64,000 bases of DNA from Fodinibacter sp963763015. GTDB taxonomy: Bacteria > Actinomycetota > Actinomycetes > Actinomycetales > Dermatophilaceae. The position numbers and the translations under genes are program-made. This document shows, piece after piece, positions 9,270-18,073 of the stretch. The DNA lies in contig CAVXML010000007.1 of NCBI GenBank assembly GCA_963763015.1, positions 682,001-746,000 of the forward strand. The letters are read 5' to 3'. The notes beneath the pieces are model-generated. The model had not been told where the DNA came from. It ran no database searches and saw only the letters and a program-made list of their open reading frames with translations. Each line of letters starts with the position of its first letter. Within the stretch, counting starts at the first letter, position 1.

Positions 9270-10589
9270 GTGAAGATCGCAGTTGTCGCCCTGGGCAAGA
9301 TCGGCCTCCCACTGGCCGTTCAGTTCGCCAGCAAGGGCCACGACGTCGTCGGAGTGGACGTCAACGAGGACCTCGTCCGCGTCGTCAACTCCGGCCGTGA
9401 ACCGTTCCCCGGCGAGGCCGAGCTCGACGAGCGCATCTCCAGGCTGGTACCCGAGGGAAGGCTGCGCGCGACAACGGACTACGCCGACGCGATCCCCGGC
9501 GCGGATGCCGTCGTCGTCGTCGTACCGCTGTTCGTGGACGACGCCACCTGGCAGCCGGACTTCGGCTGGATGGACTCGGCGACCCGGTCGATCGCGGCGC
9601 ACCTGCAGCCGGGCACCCTGGTGTCCTACGAGACGACGCTGCCCGTCGGCACGACTCGCAGCCGCTGGAAGCCGATGCTGGAGCAGGGCTCGGGGCTGCG
9701 CGAGGGCGTTGACTTCCACCTCGTCTTCTCACCCGAGCGGGTCCTCACCGGCCGTGTCTTCGCGGACCTGCGCAAGTACCCCAAGCTCGTCGGAGGGCTC
9801 GACGCCGCGGGGGCCGCCCGGGCCACCGCCTTCTACGAGGCGGTCCTGGACTTCGACGAGCGCAGCGACCTCGAGAGGGGCAACGGCGTGTGGGACCTCG
9901 GCTCGGCGGAGGCGGCGGAGCTCGCCAAGCTGGCCGAGACGACCTACCGCGACGTCAACATCGGCCTCGCCAACCAGTTCGCCCGCTTCGCCGAGCGCAA
10001 CGGCATCGACGTCCAGCAGGTCATCGACGCCAGCAACTCCCAGCCCTACAGCCACATCCACCGGCCCGGTATCGCCGTGGGCGGCCACTGCATCCCCGTC
10101 TACCCGCGCCTGTACCTCTTCAACGACCCCGACGCCACCGTCGTGCGCGCCGCCCGCGAGGCGAACATGGGGATGCCGGAGCACGCGGCGGTGCTGCTCG
10201 AGGGGGCACTGGGTGATCTTTCCGGGCTGACCGTCGCCGTCCTCGGCGCGTCGTACCGCGGAGGGGTCAAGGAGACGGCCTTCTCGGGGGTATTCCCCCT
10301 CGTCGCAGCGCTCCAGGCACGCGGGGCGCGCGTCGTCGTGCACGACCCGATGTACTCCGACGACGAGGTCGCGCGGTTCGGGTGGACCCCGTACCACCTC
10401 GGTGGCTCGGTCGACGCCGCGGTCCTGCAGGCCGACCACGCCGAGTACCGCGGCCTGGGCAGCGAGGACCTCCCCGGCATCCGGGCGCTGGTCGACGGCC
10501 GGGGGATCACCGACCCGACCCGCTTCCCCGGCGTCTCGCACCGGGTCATCGGCCGGGCCGGCGAGCGCACGGTCATCCTCTCGTCCTAG
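9270..10589 (+). CDS. Nucleotide-sugar dehydrogenase (UDP-glucose / UDP-ManNAc dehydrogenase family)
   Basis: A 439-aa NAD-dependent dehydrogenase that oxidises C6 of a UDP-sugar to the uronic acid by two successive hydride transfers. The start is the GTG at 9270, with GAAGGGA five bases upstream; it begins with the Rossmann strand MKIAVVALGKIGLPLA. VFSPERVLTGRVFADL and the catalytic Cys in VGGHCIPVYPRLY are the family signatures, and the C-terminal UDP-binding domain (VAVLGASYRGGVKETAFS) is complete. The fingerprint resembles the WecC/UDP-N-acetylmannosamine dehydrogenase branch as much as Ugd, so the substrate is left open. In context it supplies an acidic sugar donor to the upstream glycosyltransferases. 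Confidence 0.9.
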   Translation: MKIAVVALGKIGLPLAVQFASKGHDVVGVDVNEDLVRVVNSGREPFPGEAELDERISRLVPEGRLRATTDYADAIPGADAVVVVVPLFVDDATWQPDFGWMDSATRSIAAHLQPGTLVSYETTLPVGTTRSRWKPMLEQGSGLREGVDFHLVFSPERVLTGRVFADLRKYPKLVGGLDAAGAARATAFYEAVLDFDERSDLERGNGVWDLGSAEAAELAKLAETTYRDVNIGLANQFARFAERNGIDVQQVIDASNSQPYSHIHRPGIAVGGHCIPVYPRLYLFNDPDATVVRAAREANMGMPEHAAVLLEGALGDLSGLTVAVLGASYRGGVKETAFSGVFPLVAALQARGARVVVHDPMYSDDEVARFGWTPYHLGGSVDAAVLQADHAEYRGLGSEDLPGIRALVDGRGITDPTRFPGVSHRVIGRAGERTVILSS

Positions 10590-10607
10590 CCGCCCGCTTC
10601 GACCGGG

Positions 10608-12879
10608 TCACTCGGGCCTGTTGTCACGCCCCGTGTCCGGCGGGTTCACCTCGACCGTCGTCTTTGGTGGCTTGACCCGTGCGGTCGGTGCCGTCGTCTT
10701 CTCCGTCGTCAGCTGGATGGTTGCGGCGGGGCTGAGCCACTCCAGGACATTCGTCATCATCGTCGAGACCGCCTGCTGCGAGGCCGTGCTCGGGCTGCTG
10801 ACCGTCCAGCCGATCGGGCACCGGCCGTTGAGGTAGCAGCTGAACGTGAAGACCGAGGCGTTGAAGACACGGGCGCCCGACGGCGCCTCGAACGCGGTGA
10901 TCGCCATGGGCAGGTTCCCGCGGTCCCCTCGGCACAGTCCCGTGCCGGCGTAGAGCGTGGCGATACCAGGGTGCCGGTAGAGGTCCGGGTCCAGGTTGTC
11001 GATCTCGCCGGCGATGAACCCGGGAATCGTCGTCCCCGGCGTCACGCCGTCGAAGAGCCACGACGACCCGGTGGCCATGGAGCTGCCCGGGAGCGGGCAC
11101 ACGTACTCGGCGCCGAGCAGCGGCTGCGACGCGTAGGCGTCGCCGCGGTAGCGCCACTGCGTGGAGAAGTCGCCGGAGGTGTAGCGGTCGATGTCCCACG
11201 TGCGCCGGGCGGTCGTCGTGAAGGCGATCTCCCGGTAGGCGGTGTTCGCACCCATGCTCGCCACGTTGACGCCGCTCTGGATCGCCTGGCTCAGGGAGGC
11301 CCGCATGGTCATCGAGTAGTACTCGTCGTGCGAGGGCAGCATGATGTTGGTTGCTCGGGCGGGGATCTGCCCGCCGAACTCGTCCATGTCGTTGTCGGTC
11401 CAGTAGGTGACGTCGACACCCTGTGCCTCGAGCCAGAACACCATGCCCTGCTCGAGGGGGAGGAACTGCCCTGACCCCTGCCCCTCCCGGTACGGCCGGT
11501 CGTAGCTGAGGCGGGCGGAACCGTTGGTCGAGGCTGTAGAAGCTCCGACCACCCCAGGAGTTGTAGGCCGACCACGTCGTCGTCGCCTGCTGGAGCAGCA
11601 TGTCGTGCTTGGTGCCCGTGTCGTCTCGGACGGTGAGTGGGGCGTAGGTGGCGTTCGTGCCGTCGTCGATCCGGATGAGGTAGACGCCGGGCACCCAGGC
11701 GTCGGTGATGTTGATGGTCAGCGTGGGGGACCAGTTGGCCGCCGAGACCATGTAGAGCGGCTTGCCGTCCTTGGTGCCACCCAGGGTCGGGGCGGGCTGG
11801 ACGACGGTGGACACGTTCTCCTGACGCCACACCTCGCGCGCACCGAGCTTGTTGTAGTAGCCCATGCGGTAGGCCACGACGTCGACGGGCTTGCCGGAGT
11901 CGACCTTGAGGGTGACGCTCTCACCACAGGTCGCGGAGACATCGGTGAGGTATGCCGCGAGCGTCGAGGTCGTCGTGGTGGGGATGACCCACTCACCCGT
12001 GCCCTGCCGGGCGTTCTCCTCGGCGACGGAGGGCCAGGACGTGGGGCACCCGGGCGGCGGCGGCGCGATCGCGGTCACCGGCACGGCCGGCATGGGGGCC
12101 GGCGGAGCGATGAGGGCGAGCCGGCCGGACGCGTTGGCCAGGGTCGACCCGTCGGTGCCCAGCGCGACCATCGGCAGGATGACGATGCCGCCGTAGACGG
12201 ACAGGCCCAGGTTGTACACGGGGATGCTGAGCTGCGTTCCGACGGCCACCGCGACCGGAGACGTCGGGGTCCACGTGATGTACGAGCCAGAACCGCTCAA
12301 GGTGCCGTTCAGCGTGGTCAGCCGCCCGGTGGACCCGGAAGGGATGTACAGACGGATGGACTTGATCGTCCCCGCCCGGGTCACCTTCGTCTTGTAGGTG
12401 AGCGAGGTCTTCTGCCCGGGGATGGGGTTGCTGGCGGTCACGGTGGCGGTGGCGGTCCGCGCGGTGCCGTACGAGAGGGTGGCGCCGGTGGTGGCCGTGG
12501 CCCTGAACGACAGCAGCCATGGCTCCCCGGTGCTCGGGAGGCTCAGCCCGTAGAACGGGATGCTGAAGCGGGCACCCACCGCGACGGTGATGACCTTCGT
12601 CGGCGTCCACCGGAGCACGCCGGGGGAGACAGTGCGCACGATGCCGTTGATCGACGTCACGGAGCCGCCGGTCCCCGCCGGGAGCGACACGATGATGTCC
12701 CGCACCGTCCCAGCGCTGGTGGCGGTCCCCGAGTAGGTCAGCGTGTGCCGACCGTCCTTCTGCGCCGCCGCGACGATGGTCACGTTCGAGGTCACCGCCG
12801 TGGCCGTCGAACCGACGGCGATGCCTGCGACGACGAGCACGACAACGGTGACGATGGTGGTGAAGAACCGCTTCGGCAC
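10608..12879 (-). pseudogene. Secreted protein with DMF-amidase large-subunit-like domain, frameshifted
   Basis: Starts at GTG 12879 behind AGAGG. Residues 1-30 are a signal peptide (KRFFTTIVTVVVLVVAGIAV). Two about 80-residue beta-rich repeats follow (each with LTYxTxxTxAGTxxxI, TLNG/SING and WTPT), then a linker and a domain carrying YNSWGGRSFYS and WTDNDMDEFGG. These are typical of the C-terminal domain of the N,N-dimethylformamidase large subunit, also found in secreted actinobacterial proteins of unknown function. At about 11521-11530 one extra base breaks the frame; removing it gives a continuous 756-aa product ending at 10608. The gene is convergent with the sugar dehydrogenase. Either a recent pseudogene or a base error; DMF hydrolysis itself should not be assumed. 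Confidence 0.6.
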
Positions 12880-13039
12880 GACCGACCTCTTCCCTGACCT
12901 GCGAGTTTGGGGGCCGGCACGTTTCCCGGGCGGGCCAGCGTGCCCAGCGTCCCACACGCCCACCGCGTGCCGTATCGGCCGTCCGGCCCCGCGTTCACCC
13001 CCCAACAGAGTGCACGGGTGAGTCAGGGGAGACTGATGG

Positions 13040-13060
13040 TGTAAATGTGATCGTTGTGAC
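13040..13060 (+). promoter_or_regulatory. Possible promoter/operator of the amidase-SpoIID gene
   Basis: GTGTAAAT contains an extended -10-like TGTAAA and is followed by TGTGATCGTTGTGACA, an imperfect CRP/GlxR-like pair of half sites (TGTGA-N6-TGACA instead of TCACA). The same GTGTAAWT core recurs upstream of the wall peptidase at 18074 and of whiB2. Only the base pattern is seen; regulator identity is a guess. Confidence 0.3.
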
Positions 13061-13131
13061 ACACTGTGCCGCGGCTGAGAGCGCTCGAGCCCCGAGACGA
13101 AGTCTCCGGCGTGGACGCGGACCGACTCGCG

Positions 13132-16100
13132 ATGGGTGGGACGATGACCGGTTTTCGGATCGGCGTGGCGACCGTCGCGGTGGCGACGGCCGCCACCGTG
13201 GCTCCCGTGCTGACCGTGGGGGCGAGCGCCCACCCGGTAGCGCCCACCGTGGTGCGCGTGTCGATGCCCGAGGGCCGCCCCGTGAGCGAAGGGTCCTCCG
13301 GTAGCACCGCGCCGGCGGTCGGGGTCCAGAGCCTGCTCTCCAGGGACACCGGCGATGCCGACGTCGTCGGCCTGACGTTCCCGAGCCGTGCCATCGCCGA
13401 GGCGGTGAGCGTGGCCGTCCGCACGAAGGTCGAGGACCGGTGGGGGTCCTGGACGTCGATCGGCGTCAGCGACTCGGCCCCGGACCCCGGGACCGAGGAG
13501 GCGTCGCGGGCTCATGTCGCCACCGACCCCGTGGGCGTCATCGGCAGCGACGAGGTCCAGATCCGGGTCCGCAGCCGCAGTGCCTCGGCACGCCTGAGCC
13601 GGCTGGTGGTGACGTTCGTGGACGGTGGGGCCAGCGCCGCGGACGCCTCGGTGGGTGAGGGGCCGCCGGCAACCGCTCGAGCAGACGTGGCGCAGCCGGA
13701 GATCATCTCCCGGTCGGAGTGGGGAGCGGACGAGAGCCTGCGCACCTGCACGCCGACGACGGTGAGCAGCATCCAGGGCGGTGTCGTCCACCACACGGTG
13801 AACGCCAACACCTACGCCTCGGCGGACGTGCCGGCGCTGCTGCGGAGCATCTACGCGTACCACGTCAACGGGAACGGGTGGTGTGACGTCGGGTACAACG
13901 TCTTCGTCGACCGGTTCGGCCGGCTGTTCGAGGGGCGCTACGGCGGCGTCGCACGCAACGTCGTCGGGGCCCACGCCGTGGGCTTCAACTCCCAGACCTT
14001 CGGAGTCGCCTCGATCGGCAACCACGACCCCCTCACGTCGGGGGCGGTGGCCCCGTCGTCCGGCCGTGCTGACCGCTGTCGCCGACGTCCTCGCGTGGAA
14101 GGGTTCGTTGAACGGGTGGGACCCGAGCACCTCCGTCACGTACACCTCGTCGGGCAACTCCAAGTGGCCGGCGGGCACGCTGGTCACCACGTCACGAACC
14201 TCGGGACATCGCGACCTCAACCTCACCACCTGCCCAGGGGACCTCATGGTCGACAGGCTCGCGACCATCCGGACCACTGCCGGCTCGTCCTACCGCGCGA
14301 GCCTGGCGGTCTCCTCCAGCACCGTGGCGCCGCCCCGGTCGGTCGTCGAGACATGGACCAGGCCGGCCGGGACGGCGTTCACCCTCCAGGGACGGGGATT
14401 CGGCCACGGCCGGGGCATGAGCCAGTACGGCGCCTACGGGGCGGCGTCCCAGGGTGCGACGAGGGAGCAGATCCTCTCCTTCTACTTTCCGAACACGACG
14501 AGGTCGACCACCCTCGGCAACTCGACCCTGCGCGTGCGGCTCAGCGCCGTGGGGTCGACCGGCACCCAGGTGGTCCACCAGGACGGCTTGACCGTCACCG
14601 ACGGTGCCCGGACCCTGTCGCTCAGCTCGACCAACGCCGACGGAACCGCCCGCTCCCGATGGCGCGTGGTGCCGGGGACCACGGGCCTGACCCTGCAGTG
14701 GCTGGAGGGCGGCACCTGGCGCAACCGGACCGGGTGGACGGCCCTGGCGACGCCCCTGTCGTTCCAGAACGCGACGCGGAACACCGTCCGAGTGGTCATG
14801 CCGGGCGGCACCCAGCGGGACTACCGCCGGGTCGTCCGGACGGTGCGGTCGGGCACCGGCGCCGTGACGGTGAACCTCCTCCCGATCGACGAGTACCTCC
14901 GCAGCGTGGTCCCGTCGGAGATGTCCCCGTCCTGGCCGAGGGCGGCCCTCGAGGCCCAGGCGGTGGCGGCCCGGACCTTCGCGCTGTACCAGAGGGCGGG
15001 CCAGCCCTCCGGGTCGCTCTTCGACACCTGCGACTCGAACGCGTGCCAGGTCTACCGCGGGATGACCGGCTACTCCTCGACCGGCACCAGCACCTCGTAC
15101 GAGGCGGCGACGTCGACCGCCGCGGTCACGGCCACCACGGGGCTGAGCGTCATGTACGGCGGCAGTCCCGCCCTCACCGAGTTCACCTCCTCCAACGGAG
15201 GACGCACCGTCGCCTCCTCCCTCCCGTACCAGGTCGCCAAGGCGGACCCGTACGACGGGATCCCGGCTGCCACGGCCACCGCGTGGACCGGCACCCTGGC
15301 CGTCTCCGCCATCGAGTCGGCCTTCCCCACGACCGGGACGCTGCGCGCCCTGCGGGTCGACACGCGCGACGGCACCGGCGCCTATGGGGGACGGATCACC
15401 TCCATCACGGTGGTGGGGGCCTCCGGGTCGAGCACCGTGTCCGGGGACACCTTCCGGAGCAGGACGGGCCTGCGCAGCTCCTGGTGGACCATCACCTCTG
15501 CCCCGGCCGCATCGGCGGGCTCGTTCCCCAAGGACCTCGACGGCAATGGGACTTCAGACCTGCTGGCCGTCGACCCGGCCGGCCAGCTGCGCCTGCTGGC
15601 CGGCAACGGCACCGGGGGGTTCACGGCGAAGGTCATCGGGAGCTCGTGGAACAGCGTGGGTCTCGTGACGGCGGTCGGCGCGTGGAACGGCGACAACCGT
15701 CACGACGTGCTGGCCCGTGCGGCCGGGACGCTCTACTACTACCCCGGCAACGGCGCCGGGGGCTTCTACCCCCGCGTGCCCATCGGCGGTGGGTGGAGCG
15801 GCTTCGACCTCGTCGTCGGGCCCGGTGACCTCGACGGAGACCGCCTGACCGACCTGCTCGCCCGCAACGCGGCCACGAGCCAGCTCGTCCTCTTTCGTGG
15901 GAACGGCAAGGGCGGGGTCCTCGGGAGCACCGTCGTCGGGACGTCGGGCTGGAACGGCCTGCGCCTCATCGTCGCCCCAGGAGACGTGAGCGGCGACGGC
16001 AGGCCCGACGTGCTGGGCGTCAGTGCCTCGGACGGACGCATGAGGCTCTACCGCGGCAGTGGCTCGGGCGGGTTCAGTTCCGTCTCCGTCGTCGACAGGT

Positions 16101-16291
16101 CGTGGAGCGGCTACAGCGCCCTTCTCGGGCCGGGCGATGTCACGGGGGACGGCCGCGCCGACCTCGTCGGGCGGCGCAGCTCGGACGGCGCGCTCGTCCT
16201 CTTCACGGGCGACGGCAGCGGGTCCTTCTCGCAGGGCAGCGTCGTCACCGGGACAGCCACGTGGGCCACGTGGACCCGGTGGCTGCCGTGA
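13132..16291 (+). pseudogene. Secreted amidase - SpoIID - FG-GAP protein, one-base frameshift
   Basis: A cell-wall hydrolase of 1052 aa if one base is removed. After a signal peptide (MTGFRIGVATVAVATAAT) comes a PGRP/amidase-2 domain at about 190-386, with zinc ligands in VVHHTVN and in HRDLNLTTCPGDL. This cuts N-acetylmuramoyl-L-alanine bonds. A SpoIID domain follows (about 415-790; GRGFGHGRGMSQYGAYG and LRSVVPSEMSPSWPRAALEA, with its conserved Glu), which in sporulation cleaves glycan strands. Five FG-GAP-like repeats (DLDGNGTSDLL and similar) form the C-terminus. Near 14061 GGCC has an extra G; reading GCC restores SSAVLTAVADVLAW. The start could also be ATG 13144. Cutting both the stem and the backbone from one chain is notable. 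Confidence 0.65.
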
Positions 16292-16325
16292 GGCCGGGCG
16301 GTCCGCCGCCGGTCTGAGGCGGCCC

Positions 16326-16964
16326 TCAGGCCAGGTCGACGGTGAACGGCGCCCCGGTCGCCTCGCGGACCTGCTCCTCGGTGACCCCCGGCGCCAGCTC
16401 GCGCAGCACGAGCCCGCTCTCCGTCACGTCGAGGACCGCCAGGTCGGTGATGATGCGCTGCACCACCTTCTTGCCGGTCAGCGGCAGTGAGCACTCCTGG
16501 ACGATCTTGTGGGAGCCGTCCCTGGCAACGTGCTCCATGAGCACGACGACCTTCTTGGCGCCGTGGACGAGGTCCATGGCCCCGCCCATGCCCTTGACCA
16601 TCTTGCCCGGGATCATCCAGTTGGCGATGTCGCCCCGGGCGGACACCTGCATCGCGCCCAGGATCGCGGCATCCACCTTTCCGCCGCGGATCATCCCGAA
16701 CGAGGTGGCCGAGTCGAAGTACGAGGCTCCCCGCCGCACGGTGACCGTCTCCTTGCCCGCGTTGATGAGGTCCGGGTCGACGGCGTCGTCGGTGGGGTAC
16801 GGGCCGACACCGAGGATGCCGTTCTCGCTCTGCAGCACGATCTCGACGTCGTCGGGCACGTAGTTGGGCACGAGGGTCGGCAGGCCGATGCCGAGGTTGA
16901 CGTAGGCACCGTCCTCGAGCTCGGCGGCGGCGCGAGCGGCCATCTGTTCGCGGGTGAGGGGCAT
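16326..16964 (-). CDS. scoB: 3-oxoacid CoA-transferase subunit B
   Basis: A 212-aa beta subunit of succinyl-CoA:3-oxoacid CoA-transferase, which moves CoA from succinyl-CoA to acetoacetate (or 3-oxoadipate in the close PcaJ relatives). The catalytic Glu that forms the CoA thioester is in QSENGILG (about residue 47). YVNLGIGLPTLVPNY near the start and GAKKVVVLMEHVARDGSHKI are family signatures, and the length is standard. It follows the alpha-subunit gene after 3 bases, as in nearly all bacterial operons of this type. Ketone-body use is more likely than aromatic degradation because no other beta-ketoadipate gene is nearby. Confidence 0.93.
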   Translation of the reverse strand: MPLTREQMAARAAAELEDGAYVNLGIGLPTLVPNYVPDDVEIVLQSENGILGVGPYPTDDAVDPDLINAGKETVTVRRGASYFDSATSFGMIRGGKVDAAILGAMQVSARGDIANWMIPGKMVKGMGGAMDLVHGAKKVVVLMEHVARDGSHKIVQECSLPLTGKKVVQRIITDLAVLDVTESGLVLRELAPGVTEEQVREATGAPFTVDLA

Positions 16965-16967
16965 GGC

Positions 16968-17762
16968 TCAGGACTCCTCGGAGGGCGCGTCGGCGGCAGG
17001 GGTGACCGTGCGGCGCTCGATCCGCTTGTCGGCCACCTGCTCTGCTGTCAGGGGGAGTACCCGCTGGACGTAGATGCCGGGCAGGTGCACGGCATCCGGC
17101 GGCAGCTCGCCCGGCTCGACGAGCTCCTCCACCTCCGCGATCGTCACCCTCCCGGCCATCGCGGCGAGCGGGTTGAAGTTGCGGCTGCTCTTGTTGAAGA
17201 CGAGGTTGCCGTGCCGGTCGCCCCGCCACGCCCGCACCAGGCCGAAGTCGGCGACGATGGCGTGCTCCATGACGTACTCGCGCTCCTCGCCGTCGCGTTC
17301 GAACACGCGCACCTCCTTCGGCGGCGAGGCGACGGCCACGCTCCCGTCGGCGGCGTACCGCCAGGGCAGCCCCCCGTCGGCGACCTGGCTTCCCACGCCG
17401 GTTGGGGTGAAGAACGCCGGGATGCCGGCGCCGCCCGCCCGAAGCCGCTCGGCCAGCGTGCCCTGCGGGGTCAGCTCGACCTCGAGCTCGCCCTCGAGGT
17501 ACTGGCGGGCGAACTCCTTGTTCTCCCCGACGTACGAGGAGACCATGCGCCGGATCTGGTGGGACGCGAGCAGGATCCCCAGCCCCCAGCCGTCGACCCC
17601 GCAGTTGTTGGAGACCACCTCGAGGTCCCGGACGCCGGTGCGGTGGAGCTCGCCGATGAGGACCGAGGGGATGCCGCAGAGCCCGAAGCCGCCGACGGCC
17701 AGGGTGGCTCCGTCGCTGATCCCGGTGACCGCCTCGGCAGGAGAGGAGACGACTTTGTCCAT
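16968..17762 (-). CDS. scoA: 3-oxoacid CoA-transferase subunit A
   Basis: A 264-aa alpha subunit, partner of the downstream scoB product. Starts MDKVVSSPAEAVTGISDGAT; the glycine-rich VGGFGLCGIPSVLIG binds CoA; NNCGVDGWGLGILL and YVGENKEFARQYLEGELEVE are conserved family blocks. The ATG at 17762 is preferred because TAGAGT lies exactly seven bases upstream, the leaderless pattern of this genome. A GTG at 17783 with GGAG in front is a possible alternative that would add seven residues. The pair is transcribed toward the end of the amidase-SpoIID gene. Confidence 0.92.
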   Translation of the reverse strand: MDKVVSSPAEAVTGISDGATLAVGGFGLCGIPSVLIGELHRTGVRDLEVVSNNCGVDGWGLGILLASHQIRRMVSSYVGENKEFARQYLEGELEVELTPQGTLAERLRAGGAGIPAFFTPTGVGSQVADGGLPWRYAADGSVAVASPPKEVRVFERDGEEREYVMEHAIVADFGLVRAWRGDRHGNLVFNKSSRNFNPLAAMAGRVTIAEVEELVEPGELPPDAVHLPGIYVQRVLPLTAEQVADKRIERRTVTPAADAPSEES

Positions 17763-17769
17763 GCCGGGC

Positions 17770-17775
17770 ACTCTA
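17770..17775 (-). promoter_or_regulatory. -10 box of scoAB, leaderless
   Basis: TAGAGT on the minus strand ends seven bases before the scoA ATG, so the transcript should begin at or next to the start codon. Confidence 0.5.
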
Positions 17776-18073
17776 GTGACCACGCGCACTCCGGGCGACG
17801 GCGGGGCGGCCGCCGGGGGAGGGCGGACAAGGCGAGTGCAGGGTCGAGGATCTCCGGTCATGGGCGTGTTTCACCGGAAGATGTTGCGTCCGGCCAGGTC
17901 GGCGCAGAAGTACATGCGTGTAATTCGTCCAACGTCCTTGCGGACGTACGTGACAGATGGGACAAAAGGGGGGTTCGGTGACCTCATGAGGCAGGCGAGA
18001 CGCCTGTGACAAGCGGCCCGGATGCGCCTGCCCTTCCCGGGAGGCGGTCGTTGACCCTCTCAGGAGCACCGCC
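17776..18073 (+). promoter_or_regulatory. Promoter and structured leader of the wall peptidase gene
   Basis: About 300 bases between scoA and the gene at 18074. A GCGTGTAATTC element (17916-17926) is shared with the whiB2 promoter and could be a -10 (TGTAAT). Downstream are two small hairpins: ACGTCC-TTGC-GGACGT (17932-17947) and CAGGCG-AGA-CGCCTG (17992-18006), then the AGGAG ribosome site. A long leader before a wall hydrolase invites the idea of a c-di-AMP (ydaO) riboswitch, but the conserved ydaO sequence blocks were not found, so no riboswitch is called. Confidence 0.35.

Noticed and set aside
13045..13060. A clear CRP/GlxR operator
   Set aside because: TGTGATCGTTGTGACA has one good half site and one imperfect half; not enough to name the regulator.
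12993..14277. Upstream extension of the minus-strand DMFase-like gene
   Set aside because: The frame is open far upstream but the sequence is Arg/His-rich and opposite the amidase gene; the signal peptide and ribosome site place the start at 12879.
17776..18073. A c-di-AMP (ydaO) riboswitch before the wall peptidase gene
   Set aside because: The place is right for that class in actinobacteria, but I could not find its conserved blocks; only two small hairpins are seen.
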